Below are positions 1 to 9,819 of a DNA stretch of 64,000 nt, one piece after another (positions within the stretch are counted from its first letter, which is position 1; each line of letters opens with the position of its first letter). The stretch is from Desulfoscipio geothermicus (GTDB lineage: Bacteria > Bacillota > Desulfotomaculia > Desulfotomaculales > Desulfallaceae), in NCBI GenBank assembly GCA_016841905.1, contig JAENYF010000006.1, positions 18,249 to 82,248 of the forward strand, written 5' to 3'. The position numbers and the translations under genes were made by a program. The notes under the pieces were generated by a model. The model made no database searches and was not told where the DNA came from. It saw only the letters and a program-made list of their open reading frames with translations.

Positions 1-7
1 CACCAAA

Positions 8-2254
8 ATGTTATTGCTGGCTGTGATCCTATTAGTAGTAATTATGGCTTATACAGGAATCTTAAACTACATGACCTTTATGGGTGATTTTAACAAGTGC
101 CTGGTAAATACTTATTCCGTTGCTGGCAATGAACTGGTCAGGAAAATTGAATATGCCCTCAGTTATGGTAAGCCAATCGACAATTTTTATGGTATGAGCG
201 ATACCTTGAGCGAGTTAAAAGAAATTGTTGAAGACGTCGAACAAGTAAATATAATTTCACCCAACGGAGAAGTATTATATGATTTAAACGGTTTTGTAAA
301 TAATGAAAAGTTGCCCGAAGAGTTATTAAAAATAGCCGATTTTCAGCAGGGTATGATAAATGACCGGTGCAGCTACCAAGCCTTTGAAGAGAAGCATCAT
401 ATTTTTTTAAAAATATTCGGACCTGATGATAAATTGGTGGCTGCTTTGGAAATGGTTTTGCCTGAGCATTCATTTCAAAGTTTTGATGATGATAAAAATA
501 AACTAATTTTATACCTAGCAGGGGTAGTATTAATAGCATTTTTTCTATTGTACATATTTTCAATAAAAACCAATTCGTTAACTTCGGGTAGAAACAATAA
601 AAGGGTTCTTGTTACTCTTATTGCTATATTAGGATCGGCTCAGCTGTTCTATTGCGGTATTAATTATTTTCTTTTTAAAGACGCTTACGGGGACTTAGCC
701 CTGCAAAGTAAAAACTTTGTCGAGAATACGGTGGCTAAAAATATAGAAACCGTTTACAGTATGGGTATCAGTTTGGAAGATGTTGACGGCGTAAGGGAAT
801 ATTTGGAAAACATAAAAAACGGTTTACCCCTGCTGGAAAGAATAGTTGTTATTGAACCCGGATCAGGTGTTGGTGCTGGTACAGTTGTATTTGATGTGGC
901 AAAATCCCAAGAAGTTGCCCTGGTCAGTGCACAGGTTTCCGCTGCTTATATTGAACAGCTAATGTTTGAAATTTTACTGGACATGCTAACCGTCTTGATC
1001 ATTTCATTCTTTTTCATGATTGAACTAACCCTGTTGGCGACTATGCTATTGGGTGGCAGAAGTGTTCCAAAACTCTCCCATGCTCCCGGGTTAATTAGAG
1101 GTTTAATATTTATTGTGAGTATTGGTATTTATATGTCCATCACCTTTGTCCCCATTGTAATGCAGGGTTTATATCAACCTATTGGTAATTTGCCCCGGGA
1201 CGTGGTGCTGGGATTGCCCATTTCTGCCGAAATGATGGGTGGTATACTAGCCATTGTCATGGCTGGGCTAATGATCGATAAAAGGGGCTGGAGAGCTGTT
1301 TTTTATGCCGGTTTACTGTTTTTAATAGTGGGCAATTCGTTTTCCGGTCTAAGTTCCAATGCCGTTGCCTTTATTATTTCCAGAGCAATAGCGGGCCTGG
1401 GACTTGGTTTTATATTAATGACTTTGCGTAGTCTGGCAGTCTCTTTGCCCGAAAGGAGTATTGCCATTGCGGAGTTTTCGGCAGGTTCCATAGCCGGGTT
1501 AAATTGTGGTGCGGTTATCGGAGGATTGCTGGCCGATAGGATTGGATACCAGATGGTTTTTTGCGTATCGGCAGTCATGTTGCTCTTTTCCTTTATTTAT
1601 ATTTACAGGTTGATGGCGGATATAGAAATTGAACACAGGGTAACCAGTGAAATCTCAGCTTGGAGCAAGTTTGTTAATTTTATATCTGATAAAAACGCAT
1701 TGTTTTTTTTAATGTTAATTTTCGTACCATACTTTATTGCAGGGGCATTTTTGGATTATTACTTCCCACTGTTTGCTAAAGGGTATGACCTTACCCAGAG
1801 TGATATCAGCCGGGCTTTCTTGTTAAACGGGTTGTGCGTTATTTATTTTGGCCCGGTTTTAACCAGGTTGGCTACTCGCTACCTGGGAGATAGAAGAGGT
1901 ATTATCTTTTCTTCATGTATAGTTGTTTGCGCGCTGGCTGTTTTTATGCTTTGGGGCACTATTCCCGCGGCTTTTGTGACGGTTATTTTACTGGGTATTG
2001 CCGACAGTTTCGGGGTGGCCATGCAGACAAGTTATTTTTTAAATTTAAAGTCCGTACGGGATTTGGGAATTAATAAGTCAATGGCTTATTTCAGTGTTAT
2101 GGTCAATACTAGCAGGATGGCAGGACCCATTATCTTTGGTTTCACTCTTGTCCTGGGTATGAGAATGGGAGTGGGCTTGATTACCGGGTTTTTATTGGCT
2201 TTGCTGCTTTTATTTATGCTTATCTCTAACCGGTATCAACAACTAAATAATTAA
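8..2254 (+). CDS. MFS transporter with N-terminal extracytoplasmic sensor domains
   Basis: A 748-residue membrane protein, possibly cut at its 5' end because the window begins 7 bases upstream. Residues about 1-22 and 163-183 are membrane segments that bracket an extracytoplasmic domain. Residues about 198-220 and 318-345 bracket a second one, and both resemble Cache-type sensory folds. From about residue 360 to the end lies a 12-helix major facilitator domain, with the loop motif DKRG near residue 420. Sensor domains in front of an MFS permease are unusual. It sits first in a tightly spaced operon with a binding protein and an NHLP peptide exporter, so it may sense or move the peptide product or an inducer (inference). 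The MFS assignment is firm; the substrate is unknown. Confidence 0.75.
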   Translation: MLLLAVILLVVIMAYTGILNYMTFMGDFNKCLVNTYSVAGNELVRKIEYALSYGKPIDNFYGMSDTLSELKEIVEDVEQVNIISPNGEVLYDLNGFVNNEKLPEELLKIADFQQGMINDRCSYQAFEEKHHIFLKIFGPDDKLVAALEMVLPEHSFQSFDDDKNKLILYLAGVVLIAFFLLYIFSIKTNSLTSGRNNKRVLVTLIAILGSAQLFYCGINYFLFKDAYGDLALQSKNFVENTVAKNIETVYSMGISLEDVDGVREYLENIKNGLPLLERIVVIEPGSGVGAGTVVFDVAKSQEVALVSAQVSAAYIEQLMFEILLDMLTVLIISFFFMIELTLLATMLLGGRSVPKLSHAPGLIRGLIFIVSIGIYMSITFVPIVMQGLYQPIGNLPRDVVLGLPISAEMMGGILAIVMAGLMIDKRGWRAVFYAGLLFLIVGNSFSGLSSNAVAFIISRAIAGLGLGFILMTLRSLAVSLPERSIAIAEFSAGSIAGLNCGAVIGGLLADRIGYQMVFCVSAVMLLFSFIYIYRLMADIEIEHRVTSEISAWSKFVNFISDKNALFFLMLIFVPYFIAGAFLDYYFPLFAKGYDLTQSDISRAFLLNGLCVIYFGPVLTRLATRYLGDRRGIIFSSCIVVCALAVFMLWGTIPAAFVTVILLGIADSFGVAMQTSYFLNLKSVRDLGINKSMAYFSVMVNTSRMAGPIIFGFTLVLGMRMGVGLITGFLLALLLLFMLISNRYQQLNN

Positions 2255-2278
2255 CATAGGGGAAAAGAGGTCGGTGAT

Positions 2279-3421
2279 ATGTGGAAAATTATAAAAATGA
2301 TGCTGGTCTGTCTATTTTTATGTACGTTAACGGGTTGTTTGAATGCTGACCTAGCTAAACAAAGGGAAAAAGAGGCAGGCCAAGGAGACAACATTATTAT
2401 TGGGGTTCCTGTTCCCCGCGAGTTTACAGAAAAAAACACCGGTTTTTTAAAGGGTGTAGAATTAGCCTTTGAGGATATCAACTTGCGGGGTGTAAATGAT
2501 AAAAAAATTAAGTTGGAGATTGTTGATGACCGGGGAGTATTTAAAGACGCGGTGGATATAGCCCAGGGCTTTTCAGAAAACACCCGTATAACGGCAATAA
2601 TCGGGCATTGGTATTCGGATATTTGTATCCCGGTGTCGTCTATATATGAAGAAGCCGGCATGCTGGTAATCGTTCCTACTGTTTCTAACGCGGAGCTTGC
2701 CGAAAACAATTACCGGTACATATTCCAAAACATACCTAGTGACAAAAAAGTGGCCATGCATATGTGCCTGCATGCTAAAAATGAGGGTTATAAGAATATG
2801 GTAATTTATTATGAAGATAGCTCCTACGGGCGAAATCTGGCGGATGCCTTTGAACAGGAAGCCAAAGATAACGAAATAAAAATAGTTGACAGGTGCTCAG
2901 ACATGATAAGTGAGCTCGATTTGAGAAGGGCACATGATAAATGGACAGCCCTGGATTTTGATGCGGTATTCCTGGCTCTGAACATGCCGGAAGCGGCCAA
3001 GTTTATAAAGACGTTCAGGAAACTTGATTCCAGCAGTCCCATTTTATCCGGTGACGGTCTGGATGTAAGTAATATAGTGGAGGCCCTGGGGGAGGAAGGC
3101 GAGGGCGTTGTGATGGCCACTATATATAACCCTATGGACCAAAGACCGGAACTAAGGGATTTTAAAGAACGGTACCGGCAGAAATATTGCGAGGAACCTG
3201 ATGTGTGGGCCATACAGGGCTATGATTCTTTGCAACTGATTTCTCTGGCAATTGAACAAACGGATAGTTGTTCACCGGCGGTGTTGGCAGATTACCTGAA
3301 GGATATGAAATCCATGAATCTAGTCGCCGGAGATGTATCCTTTAACGAATATGGGGAAATTCAGGGCAGAGAAGTATATAAGAAAAAAATAGTAAACGGC
3401 GAGTTGAAATATATTAATTGA
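2279..3421 (+). CDS. LivK-like substrate-binding lipoprotein (Peripla_BP_6 type)
   Basis: 380 residues. The signal peptide ends in the lipobox LTGC, with Cys20 as the lipidated residue. The rest reads as a type I periplasmic binding protein of the branched-chain amino acid receptor family: GVELAFEDIN near residue 60, IIGHWYSD near residue 108 and a GDGLD segment near residue 257. No ABC import permease or ATPase lies nearby, so this is an orphan receptor. It follows the sensor-MFS gene by 24 bp and precedes the HlyD gene by 28 bp. It could present a ligand to the sensor-MFS protein (inference). Confidence 0.8.
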   Translation: MWKIIKMMLVCLFLCTLTGCLNADLAKQREKEAGQGDNIIIGVPVPREFTEKNTGFLKGVELAFEDINLRGVNDKKIKLEIVDDRGVFKDAVDIAQGFSENTRITAIIGHWYSDICIPVSSIYEEAGMLVIVPTVSNAELAENNYRYIFQNIPSDKKVAMHMCLHAKNEGYKNMVIYYEDSSYGRNLADAFEQEAKDNEIKIVDRCSDMISELDLRRAHDKWTALDFDAVFLALNMPEAAKFIKTFRKLDSSSPILSGDGLDVSNIVEALGEEGEGVVMATIYNPMDQRPELRDFKERYRQKYCEEPDVWAIQGYDSLQLISLAIEQTDSCSPAVLADYLKDMKSMNLVAGDVSFNEYGEIQGREVYKKKIVNGELKYIN

Positions 3422-3449
3422 CGATAAAGCTTGGGGGAGGTGCAGCATT

Positions 3450-4835
3450 ATGGCTGAAAATAAGGTTTTCCGAAAAGTATCCCTGGACCGCTTGTCTTCG
3501 CCGGAAGAATTGGACCAGCGGTTAACAGTTACATCGCCAACAGGCTGGCTGGCTTGCCTGGCAATTATCATGCTGGTTGTAACGGGCATTATTTGGGGAA
3601 TTTTCGGGAGAATACCCGACAAGGCCATGGGTCAAGGAATTATTATATCCAGTGGCGGCGTAACCAATGTGATTCCCCGTGTCAGTGGCCAGATAACTGA
3701 TGTTAGTGTCCGGGAAGGTGATTATGTGGTAAAGGGCGATGTAATCGCCAGGGTGGAACAAACGGATATTACCCAAGAGATAAATAAACTTAAAGTAGAT
3801 CTGGAAATTATCAGGGAATTGGACCCGAATAACCCCTTGCACAGAGAGGATCAGCTGGCTTTAAGTACATACGGGCAAATAGCAGAATTTTTAAGGGATA
3901 TAGAATATGCCAGGACAAGCCTTGATGTCCAGAGAGCCAATTTAAGTTCTGCCGAAAAAAACCGGTCTATACAACTGGAACAGGCTAGATGGGAACTGGA
4001 TCAGGCGACCTTGCAGCTAGAAAAGGCAAAGGTGGATTACGAGAACTTAAAATACTTGTATGATAATGATGGCGTATCAGAACAGCAATTTAAAGATTCC
4101 GAGCGCAATTATATACTGAGTCAATCAAGCCTGCAAAACAAGAAAGAGCAACTGCGGAATCTGGAATTGGAAGACAATGAATACATCCGGTCCCAAGTTC
4201 GGCAATCAGAAAAAAATTTGGAAGTTTTGATACAGACATTATATAAAATCAAGTCTTCAAAAGAAAAGGAACTAGAAACGGAAATTGCCAGATTACAGGA
4301 ACAACTTGTTGTTAATAGCGATATCACAGCAGGTGTTTCAGGGCGTGTAGTGGAGTTACAGGTTAAAAAAGGTGACCTGGTCCAAGCGGGTAGCAATGTT
4401 TGCAGTATCGCCAGGGAAGAAGGTGAAGGCGAATCGTTGGAAGCCGTGGTGTTCATACCGGTGGAGAAGGGGAAAAAGGTACACCCCGGTATGGAGGTTA
4501 ACATTTCTCCCACCACCGTTAAAAAAGAAGAGGACGGATATATGCTCGGGAACGTGAAATCAGTTTCCGAATACCCCGTCAGTGCCCAGGGCATGATGCT
4601 TACCCTGGGTAATCCGGAACTTGTCAACAAGTTGTTGGGCCAGAGTTCGCCGGTTGAAGTACAGGTAGAATTGATCAGGGATAGCAGTACGGTTAGCGGG
4701 TATAAATGGTCTACGCATGAAGGGCCGGACATGATCATAGATAGTGGCACTTTATGCATAGGGGAAGCTAAGGTAAGCGAACAGCGACCAATCAGTATGG
4801 TTATTCCGTTTATTAGAAAGATGTTCTTTGAATAA
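3450..4835 (+). CDS. NHLP bacteriocin system HlyD-like secretion protein
   Basis: 461 residues. The start is ATG behind a GGGGGAGGTG ribosome site. The N-terminus FRKVSLDRLSSPEELDQR is characteristic of the NHLM/NHLP secretion subfamily. One membrane segment follows at about residues 35-55, then a biotinyl-lipoyl-like stretch at about 65-100, a long coiled coil at about 105-265, and the second half of the lipoyl/barrel region. It bridges the two ABC transporters downstream to the cell exterior for export of the matured peptide. A decayed relative of its N-terminus occurs at 43007. Confidence 0.9.
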   Translation: MAENKVFRKVSLDRLSSPEELDQRLTVTSPTGWLACLAIIMLVVTGIIWGIFGRIPDKAMGQGIIISSGGVTNVIPRVSGQITDVSVREGDYVVKGDVIARVEQTDITQEINKLKVDLEIIRELDPNNPLHREDQLALSTYGQIAEFLRDIEYARTSLDVQRANLSSAEKNRSIQLEQARWELDQATLQLEKAKVDYENLKYLYDNDGVSEQQFKDSERNYILSQSSLQNKKEQLRNLELEDNEYIRSQVRQSEKNLEVLIQTLYKIKSSKEKELETEIARLQEQLVVNSDITAGVSGRVVELQVKKGDLVQAGSNVCSIAREEGEGESLEAVVFIPVEKGKKVHPGMEVNISPTTVKKEEDGYMLGNVKSVSEYPVSAQGMMLTLGNPELVNKLLGQSSPVEVQVELIRDSSTVSGYKWSTHEGPDMIIDSGTLCIGEAKVSEQRPISMVIPFIRKMFFE

Positions 4836-4864
4836 TTCAGCGCTTGAGTATTGGGGTGATTGCC

Positions 4865-7027
4865 TTGGGGACAAATAGTGAGAGAAAAAAGGTTCCGTCT
4901 ATACTTCAAATGGAAGCGGTGGAATGCGGCGCAGCTTCCCTGGCGATGATTTTTGCTTATTATAAAAAGTTTACCTCTCTGGAACAGTTGCGGGTTGACT
5001 GCGGGGTAACCCGGGACGGTGTGAAAGCAAGCAATATACTCAAGGCGGCCCGGAGACACGGTTTTGAAGCCAAAGGTTATCGCAAGGAACCGGAAGATCT
5101 AAGGGAAATGCAGCTGCCTGCCATTATTCACTGGAATTTTAACCATTTTGTCGTTTTGGAGGGCTTTGGTAAGGATAAGGTCTATATCAATGACCCTGGC
5201 AGTGGTCCCAAAGTTATTACATATGAAGAATTTGACCTGTCTTTTACCGGAGTTATCTTAACCTTTATACCCAGTCCAGATTTTCAGCCCAGCGGTCAAA
5301 GAACCAGTTTTATAACGTCTTTAAAAAACTGGGTTAAAGGTTCACAAACGGCCTTGGTGTATTTAGTTATTGTGGGCTTGTTGATGGTTATACCGGGGCT
5401 AATCGTACCTACATTTTCCAAGATATTTATCGACGATATCTTACTGGGCGGAAAGGGTGACTGGCTCAAACCTTTACTCTGGGTGATGGGGTTGGTGGTT
5501 GTTTTACAGGCTACACTCACTTGGTTGCAACAGCATTATTTATTAAGGATGGAAACAAAAATTGCCCTGACCAATGCGGGAAAATTTTTCTGGCATATTT
5601 TTAGATTACCTGTAATTTTTTTCCAACAGCGGTCCGCCGGTGATATCGCCAACAGAATGCGAAGCAATGACCAGGTAGCCGCCTTTTTATCAAGGGAACT
5701 GGCTGAGACGGTAATTGGCATGATGACCTTGGTTTTTTACTTGATTGTTATGTTGCAGTACAGCGTTTATTTGACTCTTATTGCCCTATTACTTGGCAGT
5801 ATAAGTATTGTCTATCTGATTTACTCGTCCAACAAGATCGAAACAATGAATAAAAAGTTATTGCAGGATGCGGGCAAAGTAATGGGCTTTTCCATTTCGG
5901 GGTTATACATTATTGAAACATTAAAGGCTACCGGTTCCGAATCTGATTTTTTTGCCAAATGGTCTGGTTACCACGCCAAGCAAATTAATGCCCAGCAAAA
6001 GTTGGGCCAAAACACGCATATTCTGTTTCACCTGCCTAATTTTATGAAAGATTTTGCCGACGTGATCATTTTGTTCGTAGGTGGGATTATCATTATTAGC
6101 GGTAACCTGACCATAGGTTCTTTGATTGCTTTCCAAGGGTTGTTGGCGAACTTCATGAACCCGGTCAACAGTTTAACACAAATGGGCATGCGCATCAAAC
6201 AGGTTCAGGGAGATATAAACCGCCTGGAAGATGTTTTTAAATATAAAGTTGACGAGAATGTCAGCCGGGAAATAATTGTTGAAAACGAGGATGATAAGTA
6301 TAAAAAGCTTGAGGGGTATGTGGAAATAAAGGACTTAACCTTTGGTTATAATCCCTGGGATCCTCCCCTGATTGATAATTTTAACCTGACTTTAAAACCC
6401 GGCTCCCGGGTAGCACTGGTAGGCGGCTCCGGCAGCGGGAAAAGTACGGTGGCTAGGTTAATCACCGGCATTTACCAGCCCTGGTCGGGGGAAATACTTT
6501 TTGACGGGGTAAATAAGGACAAGCTGCCCCGAAACGTAATAACCAATTCGTTAGCTGTAGTTGACCAGGATATCAATATGTTTGACGGGACCATTAAGGA
6601 AAACCTGACCATGTGGGATAATACCATACCGGAAGCTGAAATTATACGGGCTGCCAAGGACGCTTGCATTCATGATGTTATCACCTCCCGGGATAAAGGA
6701 TACGAGCACAGGGTACGTGAGGCCGGTGCGAACTTTAGCGGTGGGCAGCGGCAAAGGTTCGAAATAGCGAGGGCGTTAACCGACAATCCTTCAATATTAA
6801 TCCTGGACGAAGCAACCAGTGCTTTGGACGTGCAAACGGAGAAAATGGTTGATGAAAACATCCGCCGCCGAGGTTGTACCTGTGTTATTGTCGCCCACCG
6901 TTTGAGTACCATCCGGGATTGTGACGAAATAATCGTCATGGATAAGGGGAAAATTGTTCAGCGCGGTACTCATGAGAAATTAAAGAACATTGGTGGACTA
7001 TACTCAGAGTTAATACGTGCCAGTTAG
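4865..7027 (+). CDS. NHLP-family export ABC transporter with C39 leader peptidase
   Basis: About 720 residues; the frame is open from a TTG at 4844, but the TTG at 4865 has GGGGTG six bases before it and is preferred. Domains in order: C39 papain-like peptidase (Cys in ECGAASLAMI, His in HWNFNHF, Asp in NDPGSG), a six-helix exporter membrane domain at about residues 150-430, and an ABC ATPase with Walker A GGSGSGKST, signature FSGGQRQR and Walker B ILILDEATSALD. It would cut precursors after the double glycine of the VAGG motif and export the core. All catalytic residues are present. Confidence 0.93.
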   Translation: MGTNSERKKVPSILQMEAVECGAASLAMIFAYYKKFTSLEQLRVDCGVTRDGVKASNILKAARRHGFEAKGYRKEPEDLREMQLPAIIHWNFNHFVVLEGFGKDKVYINDPGSGPKVITYEEFDLSFTGVILTFIPSPDFQPSGQRTSFITSLKNWVKGSQTALVYLVIVGLLMVIPGLIVPTFSKIFIDDILLGGKGDWLKPLLWVMGLVVVLQATLTWLQQHYLLRMETKIALTNAGKFFWHIFRLPVIFFQQRSAGDIANRMRSNDQVAAFLSRELAETVIGMMTLVFYLIVMLQYSVYLTLIALLLGSISIVYLIYSSNKIETMNKKLLQDAGKVMGFSISGLYIIETLKATGSESDFFAKWSGYHAKQINAQQKLGQNTHILFHLPNFMKDFADVIILFVGGIIIISGNLTIGSLIAFQGLLANFMNPVNSLTQMGMRIKQVQGDINRLEDVFKYKVDENVSREIIVENEDDKYKKLEGYVEIKDLTFGYNPWDPPLIDNFNLTLKPGSRVALVGGSGSGKSTVARLITGIYQPWSGEILFDGVNKDKLPRNVITNSLAVVDQDINMFDGTIKENLTMWDNTIPEAEIIRAAKDACIHDVITSRDKGYEHRVREAGANFSGGQRQRFEIARALTDNPSILILDEATSALDVQTEKMVDENIRRRGCTCVIVAHRLSTIRDCDEIIVMDKGKIVQRGTHEKLKNIGGLYSELIRAS

Positions 7028-7111
7028 TACTACAGCATAATTGAATGATTAGCGGGAGTAACAAAGTAAGCAATATTACGTTGTAGTATTAAAGTAAAGG
7101 ATGGTTGAGCC

Positions 7112-9796
7112 ATGGACTTATTAAGAGGCTTGGAATGCAAGGAGATAATGGCTGAAGGTAATAACCCTTTTCCCTTGGGCGCAGGTAAAATATGGATCGT
7201 AAAAGACGGGCAAGTTGATCTGTTTGTCACAAAAATCTCGGCCGGCGAAGCGGCCGGTCGTAGAAAATATTTATTTACCGCTGTAAAAGGGGACTTCCTA
7301 TTTGGAGTCGAGCCCATAGTCAGGGGGCAAAAACATTACGGGCTACTGGCAGTAGGGTGCACGGGAACCAGTTTACTGGAGACTGAAATCCAGCAGTTAT
7401 TAAAAGTAACTGTCGGCGAAGATATAAAAAGGTTAACCAGCTTACTGGAGAAATGGGTTCAAAGCTGGGCTGGTACCGGGATTAAAGAAGAACTGCAGTT
7501 GGACTGGGATACCGGACTCAACTCTATATTAGATGCCATTGCCGGCTTTAATGGAATTGCCCTTAACAAGGCAGTAGATTTATTTATTTTAGGAAAAAAA
7601 GATGAAGTTTTAAGAAATAAAACAAAAGAAGAAAAAGATAACTTTTCAATGAGCAGCGGGTTGCGTAGGCTTGTCAATGCTATGAATTTGAAGCAAAAGC
7701 CTGACGACGGGCAAGACTCATTACTGGATAATTTATTGTTTCGGGCTTGTGTGGCTGTGGGTAATGCTAAAAATATTAAAATTGCACCCTCTAACGAGCT
7801 GAAAAAAGGGAATGCAGAATCCAAGGATCTGCTGGGTGATATCGTCAGGGCGTCACAAATTAGAATGAGACAAATTATTTTAAAAGATCAATGGTGGAAA
7901 GATGACAACGGCGCCCTGTTGGTTTACAGGGAAAAAGATGGGCGACCGATGGCATTATTGCCATTATCCCCTAATAAATACGAGTTATATGACCCATCCG
8001 ATGAGAGCAGGGTTGTCGTTGACAATAAGGTAGCCGACCTGTTAAAACCGCATGCCGTTACTTTTTACCGATCTCTTCCCCCAAAGGTGATTGGTTACAA
8101 AGAATTGCTAAGTTTCCTAGCCGGTGGAATACGGAAAAGGGATCTTACAACTGTTTTTCTTATGGGTATCCTGGGTGGATTACTGGGTATGCTGACTCCC
8201 GTAGTAATGGGAATAATTTTTGACAGCGTTATTCCCGACGGTGAAAGATTATTGCTCACCCAGATTGGTTTTTTACTTATGGCCATTGCAGCAGCTACCT
8301 TTGCCTTTAACTTGACCCGGTCCTTTGCCATGCACCGCTTGGAAGGGAAAATGGAGTCTGATATACAAGCGGCTATCTGGGACCGGTTATTGAGTCTACC
8401 CGTACCTTTTTTTAAGGATTATACTGCCGGTGAACTGGCCGAACGGGCTATGGGCATCAGCCAGATCAGGGCTATTTTATCCGGTGCTGTTGCCAACACC
8501 ATAATTTCCGGTATCTTCTCGATATTTTATTTTCTGCTGTTGTTTTATTATAGCTGGAAACTAGCTCTTGTTTGTTTGTGCATTGTTTTATTTGTTATAA
8601 TCGTATCTCTTTTATTCGGGTATTTACAGATCCGCTACGAGCGCCAATTGGTGGATTTGCAAAACAAGCTTTCCGGAATGATTTTCAACCTGCTCAATGG
8701 TGTGAGTAAAATTAAAACTGCAGGGGCGGAAAAGCGGGCATTTTATAACTGGGCCCGGCAATTTAGTCAAACCAGGGATGTTACATATAAAAAAGAGAAC
8801 TTGGGTAACTATATGGCGGTTTTCAATTCCACAGTCAATGTTATTGCAACGGGGATTATTTTTTTTGCGGTCATAAAAATGCAAGATGTTAACCTGGTTG
8901 CAGGAAAGTTTATTGCTTTTAACTCGGCTTTTGCAAAGTTTTTAAGCTCTATGCTGGAAATATCCAATGTGTTTTTGCAGCTCAATATTATCAAGCCGTT
9001 ATATGAAAGAACCAAGCCTATTCTGGTAACACTGCCCGAATTTGATCAGGAGAAGGCAGACCCTGGAGAAATTAAGGGACATATTGAGGTCAGCCATGTT
9101 AATTTCCGTTATGAAAAGGAAGGTCCATTGATTTTGGACGACGTTACGCTGGAAATTAAACAGGGAGAGTATGTGGGCATAGTTGGGCCTTCAGGCAGCG
9201 GAAAATCTACCTTGTTCAGGTTATTATTAGGTTTTGAGAAGCCGGAATGTGGGCAAGTATATTACGACCAACAGGATTTGGAAAATATTGATATACGTGC
9301 GGTTCGCCGTCAACTGGGTGTAGTGCTCCAGGGCGGACAATTAATGTCCGGTAGTATATTTGATAACATTGTCGGGGCAAACCCGGGCTTAACCATTGAT
9401 GATGCCTGGGAAGCAGCCCGCAGGGCAGGCATGGAAGAGGATATCAAAAACATGCCCATGGGCATGCACACCATGGTTACTGAAACTGGCGGTACACTTT
9501 CCGGAGGCCAGAAACAACGCCTTTTAATTGCCCGTGCGATTATCTCAAAACCTAAAATTGTTTATTTTGATGAAGCTACCAGCGCATTGGATAATAAGAC
9601 TCAAAAAATCGTAAGCGAAAGCCTGGCAAACTTATATGCAACGAGGGTAGTCATAGCTCACAGGCTAAGTACTATAGCCGATTGCAATAAGATCATTGTT
9701 TTAGAACGAGGGCGGGTAGTCGAATCTGGTACTTTTGATGAACTGTTTAAATTAAACGGTATATTTACTCAGTTGGCCAAAAGACAGCTTGCGTAG
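7112..9796 (+). CDS. NHLP bacteriocin export ABC transporter, permease/ATPase subunit
   Basis: 894 residues. The first ~330 residues carry a cyclic-nucleotide-binding-like fold and no peptidase. A six-helix exporter domain follows (about 340-620), then an ATPase with Walker A GPSGSGKST, signature LSGGQKQR and Walker B IVYFDEATSALD. This is the usual partner of the C39-containing exporter in NHLP systems, and the two with the HlyD protein probably form one export complex. It ends with TAG. Confidence 0.92.
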   Translation: MDLLRGLECKEIMAEGNNPFPLGAGKIWIVKDGQVDLFVTKISAGEAAGRRKYLFTAVKGDFLFGVEPIVRGQKHYGLLAVGCTGTSLLETEIQQLLKVTVGEDIKRLTSLLEKWVQSWAGTGIKEELQLDWDTGLNSILDAIAGFNGIALNKAVDLFILGKKDEVLRNKTKEEKDNFSMSSGLRRLVNAMNLKQKPDDGQDSLLDNLLFRACVAVGNAKNIKIAPSNELKKGNAESKDLLGDIVRASQIRMRQIILKDQWWKDDNGALLVYREKDGRPMALLPLSPNKYELYDPSDESRVVVDNKVADLLKPHAVTFYRSLPPKVIGYKELLSFLAGGIRKRDLTTVFLMGILGGLLGMLTPVVMGIIFDSVIPDGERLLLTQIGFLLMAIAAATFAFNLTRSFAMHRLEGKMESDIQAAIWDRLLSLPVPFFKDYTAGELAERAMGISQIRAILSGAVANTIISGIFSIFYFLLLFYYSWKLALVCLCIVLFVIIVSLLFGYLQIRYERQLVDLQNKLSGMIFNLLNGVSKIKTAGAEKRAFYNWARQFSQTRDVTYKKENLGNYMAVFNSTVNVIATGIIFFAVIKMQDVNLVAGKFIAFNSAFAKFLSSMLEISNVFLQLNIIKPLYERTKPILVTLPEFDQEKADPGEIKGHIEVSHVNFRYEKEGPLILDDVTLEIKQGEYVGIVGPSGSGKSTLFRLLLGFEKPECGQVYYDQQDLENIDIRAVRRQLGVVLQGGQLMSGSIFDNIVGANPGLTIDDAWEAARRAGMEEDIKNMPMGMHTMVTETGGTLSGGQKQRLLIARAIISKPKIVYFDEATSALDNKTQKIVSESLANLYATRVVIAHRLSTIADCNKIIVLERGRVVESGTFDELFKLNGIFTQLAKRQLA

Positions 9797-9819
9797 TTAA
9801 TTATTTTAGGAGTGGCGAC

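Noticed and set aside
4121..5059. Long minus-strand open frame of 312 codons
   Set aside because: It lies entirely opposite the HlyD and C39-ABC genes, has no ribosome site and no recognisable domain. It is a shadow of well-supported genes.
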